Positions 33,383-34,274 of a stretch of DNA of 34,274 nucleotides are shown piece by piece. Origin of the DNA: Betaproteobacteria bacterium (GTDB lineage: Bacteria > Pseudomonadota > Gammaproteobacteria > Burkholderiales > SG8-39); NCBI GenBank assembly GCA_009693345.1, contig SHXL01000004.1, forward strand, positions 1 through 34,274. The letters run 5' to 3'. Position numbers and translations under genes: made by a program. Below the pieces are notes generated by a model. The model was given only the letters and a program-made list of their open reading frames with translations. It searched no databases and was not told the DNA's origin. The first letter of the stretch is position 1. Every line of letters starts with the position of its first letter.

Positions 33383-34274
33383 CGGCGTATCGTTTCACCT
33401 GAGAGTAGAAACGCTCAAGGTCGTTGTCGTTTTCCTGCAAGATGAATTCAAACTCGGTCACCAACTGGGTGTAGGTTGCGAACGACGCAAGGAAGGCGTT
33501 GTTCGGCTCCAGGTCCAGGAACCGCCCCCAGCGGGCCAGCTTCGCTTTCAGGTTCTCCAGCTCCGCAAGCTTGCGCTCGCGCATCGCTTCGGGCGCGATG
33601 CTCTGCCGGTACAGCAGCTTCAGCCTCGCCCTGGACTGGTCGATTTCGGCGGCAAATTCCCTGTTGCGCTCCTGCGCCGCAAGATCGTCTTTCAGCGCCG
33701 CGCTCCTGCCCGTTGCGGCGAGCCAGCGGCGCACGCCTTCGCGCTCGACCGCGACCGCAAAGGATTCGTTGAAGGTGGAGTCGTCCCTGACGTAGACCAG
33801 CTGGTGCGCGAGCTCGTGGAATATCAGCCGCGCGAGCTCCGCGTCGGCATAGCGGATGAAGGTCGAAAGCAGCGGGTCGTCGAAGCTGCCGAGCGTCGAG
33901 TAGGCGGGCACCCCATGCACGTAAACGTCATGGCCCTCGGCCCGCAGACCCGCGGCATGGCGTTCCGCGTCGTGCTGCACGAAGAAGCCGCGGTAGGAAA
34001 CGCAACCCGCCACCGGAAAACAAGACTGCAGGGGTTCCAGCGAAAACTCGGGTGCCGCCACGACGTTCCAGACCGCATAGGGCCGGCCGATATCGGCATA
34101 GTTCCGGTAACTCGCGTTGTCGGGCAGCTTCAGGCCGCGCACCGCAAATTCGCGGATCGCGTGCGCGGTCTCCAGCCGCTCGCGCAAGGCCTGCGGCGTC
34201 GCCGGATCCGCGATCAGTTCCGCCGCCGGCCTGGCACGCGCCATCAGGTCGAATTGACCGCCGACCGCCTGCAG
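33336..34274 (-). CDS. Putative zinc aminopeptidase (Aminopep family), 5' end outside the window
   Basis: About 312 residues visible; the frame stays open to the window edge (LQAVGGQFDLMARARPAAELIAD), so the ORF-track ATG at 34244 is internal. Zinc motif HELAHQLVY (HExxH) with a downstream Glu in NESFAVAVEREG. The stretch PVAGCVSYRGFF and VPAYSTLGSFDDPLLSTFIRY are features of this predicted aminopeptidase family. Normal members carry an N-terminal signal or lipoprotein sequence, here cut off. It overlaps bdhA in convergent orientation. Confidence 0.88.
   Translation of the reverse strand: MQAVGGQFDLMARARPAAELIADPATPQALRERLETAHAIREFAVRGLKLPDNASYRNYADIGRPYAVWNVVAAPEFSLEPLQSCFPVAGCVSYRGFFVQHDAERHAAGLRAEGHDVYVHGVPAYSTLGSFDDPLLSTFIRYADAELARLIFHELAHQLVYVRDDSTFNESFAVAVEREGVRRWLAATGRSAALKDDLAAQERNREFAAEIDQSRARLKLLYRQSIAPEAMRERKLAELENLKAKLARWGRFLDLEPNNAFLASFATYTQLVTEFEFILQENDNDLERFYSQVKRYAANAPSNRGPLSMPNR

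Overview
The window looks like chromosomal DNA of a high-GC betaproteobacterium (Burkholderiales, Rhodocyclales or Nitrosomonadales type; family not resolved). The evidence is gene order: fmdB - DUF502 - aspS, and ssb - MFS transporter facing uvrA, are arrangements I associate with betaproteobacteria. Most of it is ordinary housekeeping and amino-acid or glutathione metabolism. I see no phage, insertion sequence, CRISPR array, rRNA or tRNA.

Layout. 1-3.1 kb (minus strand) holds the aspS N-terminus, a DUF502 membrane protein, an FmdB zinc ribbon, ssb with a LexA-like box, and a YajR-like MFS transporter. 3.2-8.5 kb (plus) holds uvrA, a TetR regulator with a clear operator inside its promoter, an alpha/beta hydrolase, a small membrane protein and a PaaI-type thioesterase. 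8.5-10.2 kb (minus) is a YddA/SbmA-type ABC transporter. 10.2-11.4 kb (plus) has a YpfH-like esterase and two tiny antitoxin-like genes behind a REP-like hairpin. 11.4-15.5 kb (minus) is an aspA - methyltransferase - acetoacetyl-CoA synthetase run. 15.5-20.5 kb (plus) is a periplasmic gamma-glutamyltransferase followed by gltIJKL. 20.5-21.9 kb (plus) has a membrane-anchored Mrr-like protein and a 3-hydroxyisobutyrate dehydrogenase homologue. 21.9-23.9 kb (minus) is an exported protein - ECF sigma - anti-sigma operon. 24.0-26.6 kb has a YkgJ cysteine-cluster protein, a TPP enzyme and a CoA-binding protein. 26.7-29.9 kb (plus) has a damaged AraC regulator, an O-acetylhomoserine sulfhydrylase and a zinc alcohol dehydrogenase. 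29.9-34.3 kb has a small unknown gene, a second (cytoplasmic) gamma-glutamyltransferase, a GST, a 3-hydroxybutyrate dehydrogenase and a partial zinc aminopeptidase.

Working together. Exported GGT can release glutamate from glutathione or gamma-glutamyl peptides, GltIJKL can import glutamate/aspartate, and divergent AspA can deaminate aspartate to fumarate: a plausible glutamate/aspartate scavenging locus. Acetoacetyl-CoA synthetase and 3-hydroxybutyrate dehydrogenase, about 19 kb apart, would together take 3-hydroxybutyrate to acetoacetyl-CoA. The second GGT sits with a GST.

Most notable small-scale signals: a 20-bp-period tandem duplication over the aspS start that creates a 7-codon leader ORF carrying the only good Shine-Dalgarno; an exact 14-bp palindrome between -35 and -10 of tetR, inside the read-through tail of uvrA; a recurring layout in which a -10-like hexamer lies 6-8 nt from the start codon (possible leaderless mRNAs) at eight genes; a frameshifting deletion in the AraC cupin; and an attenuator-like terminator between gltI and gltJ. 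I did not find a clearly new multi-gene system.
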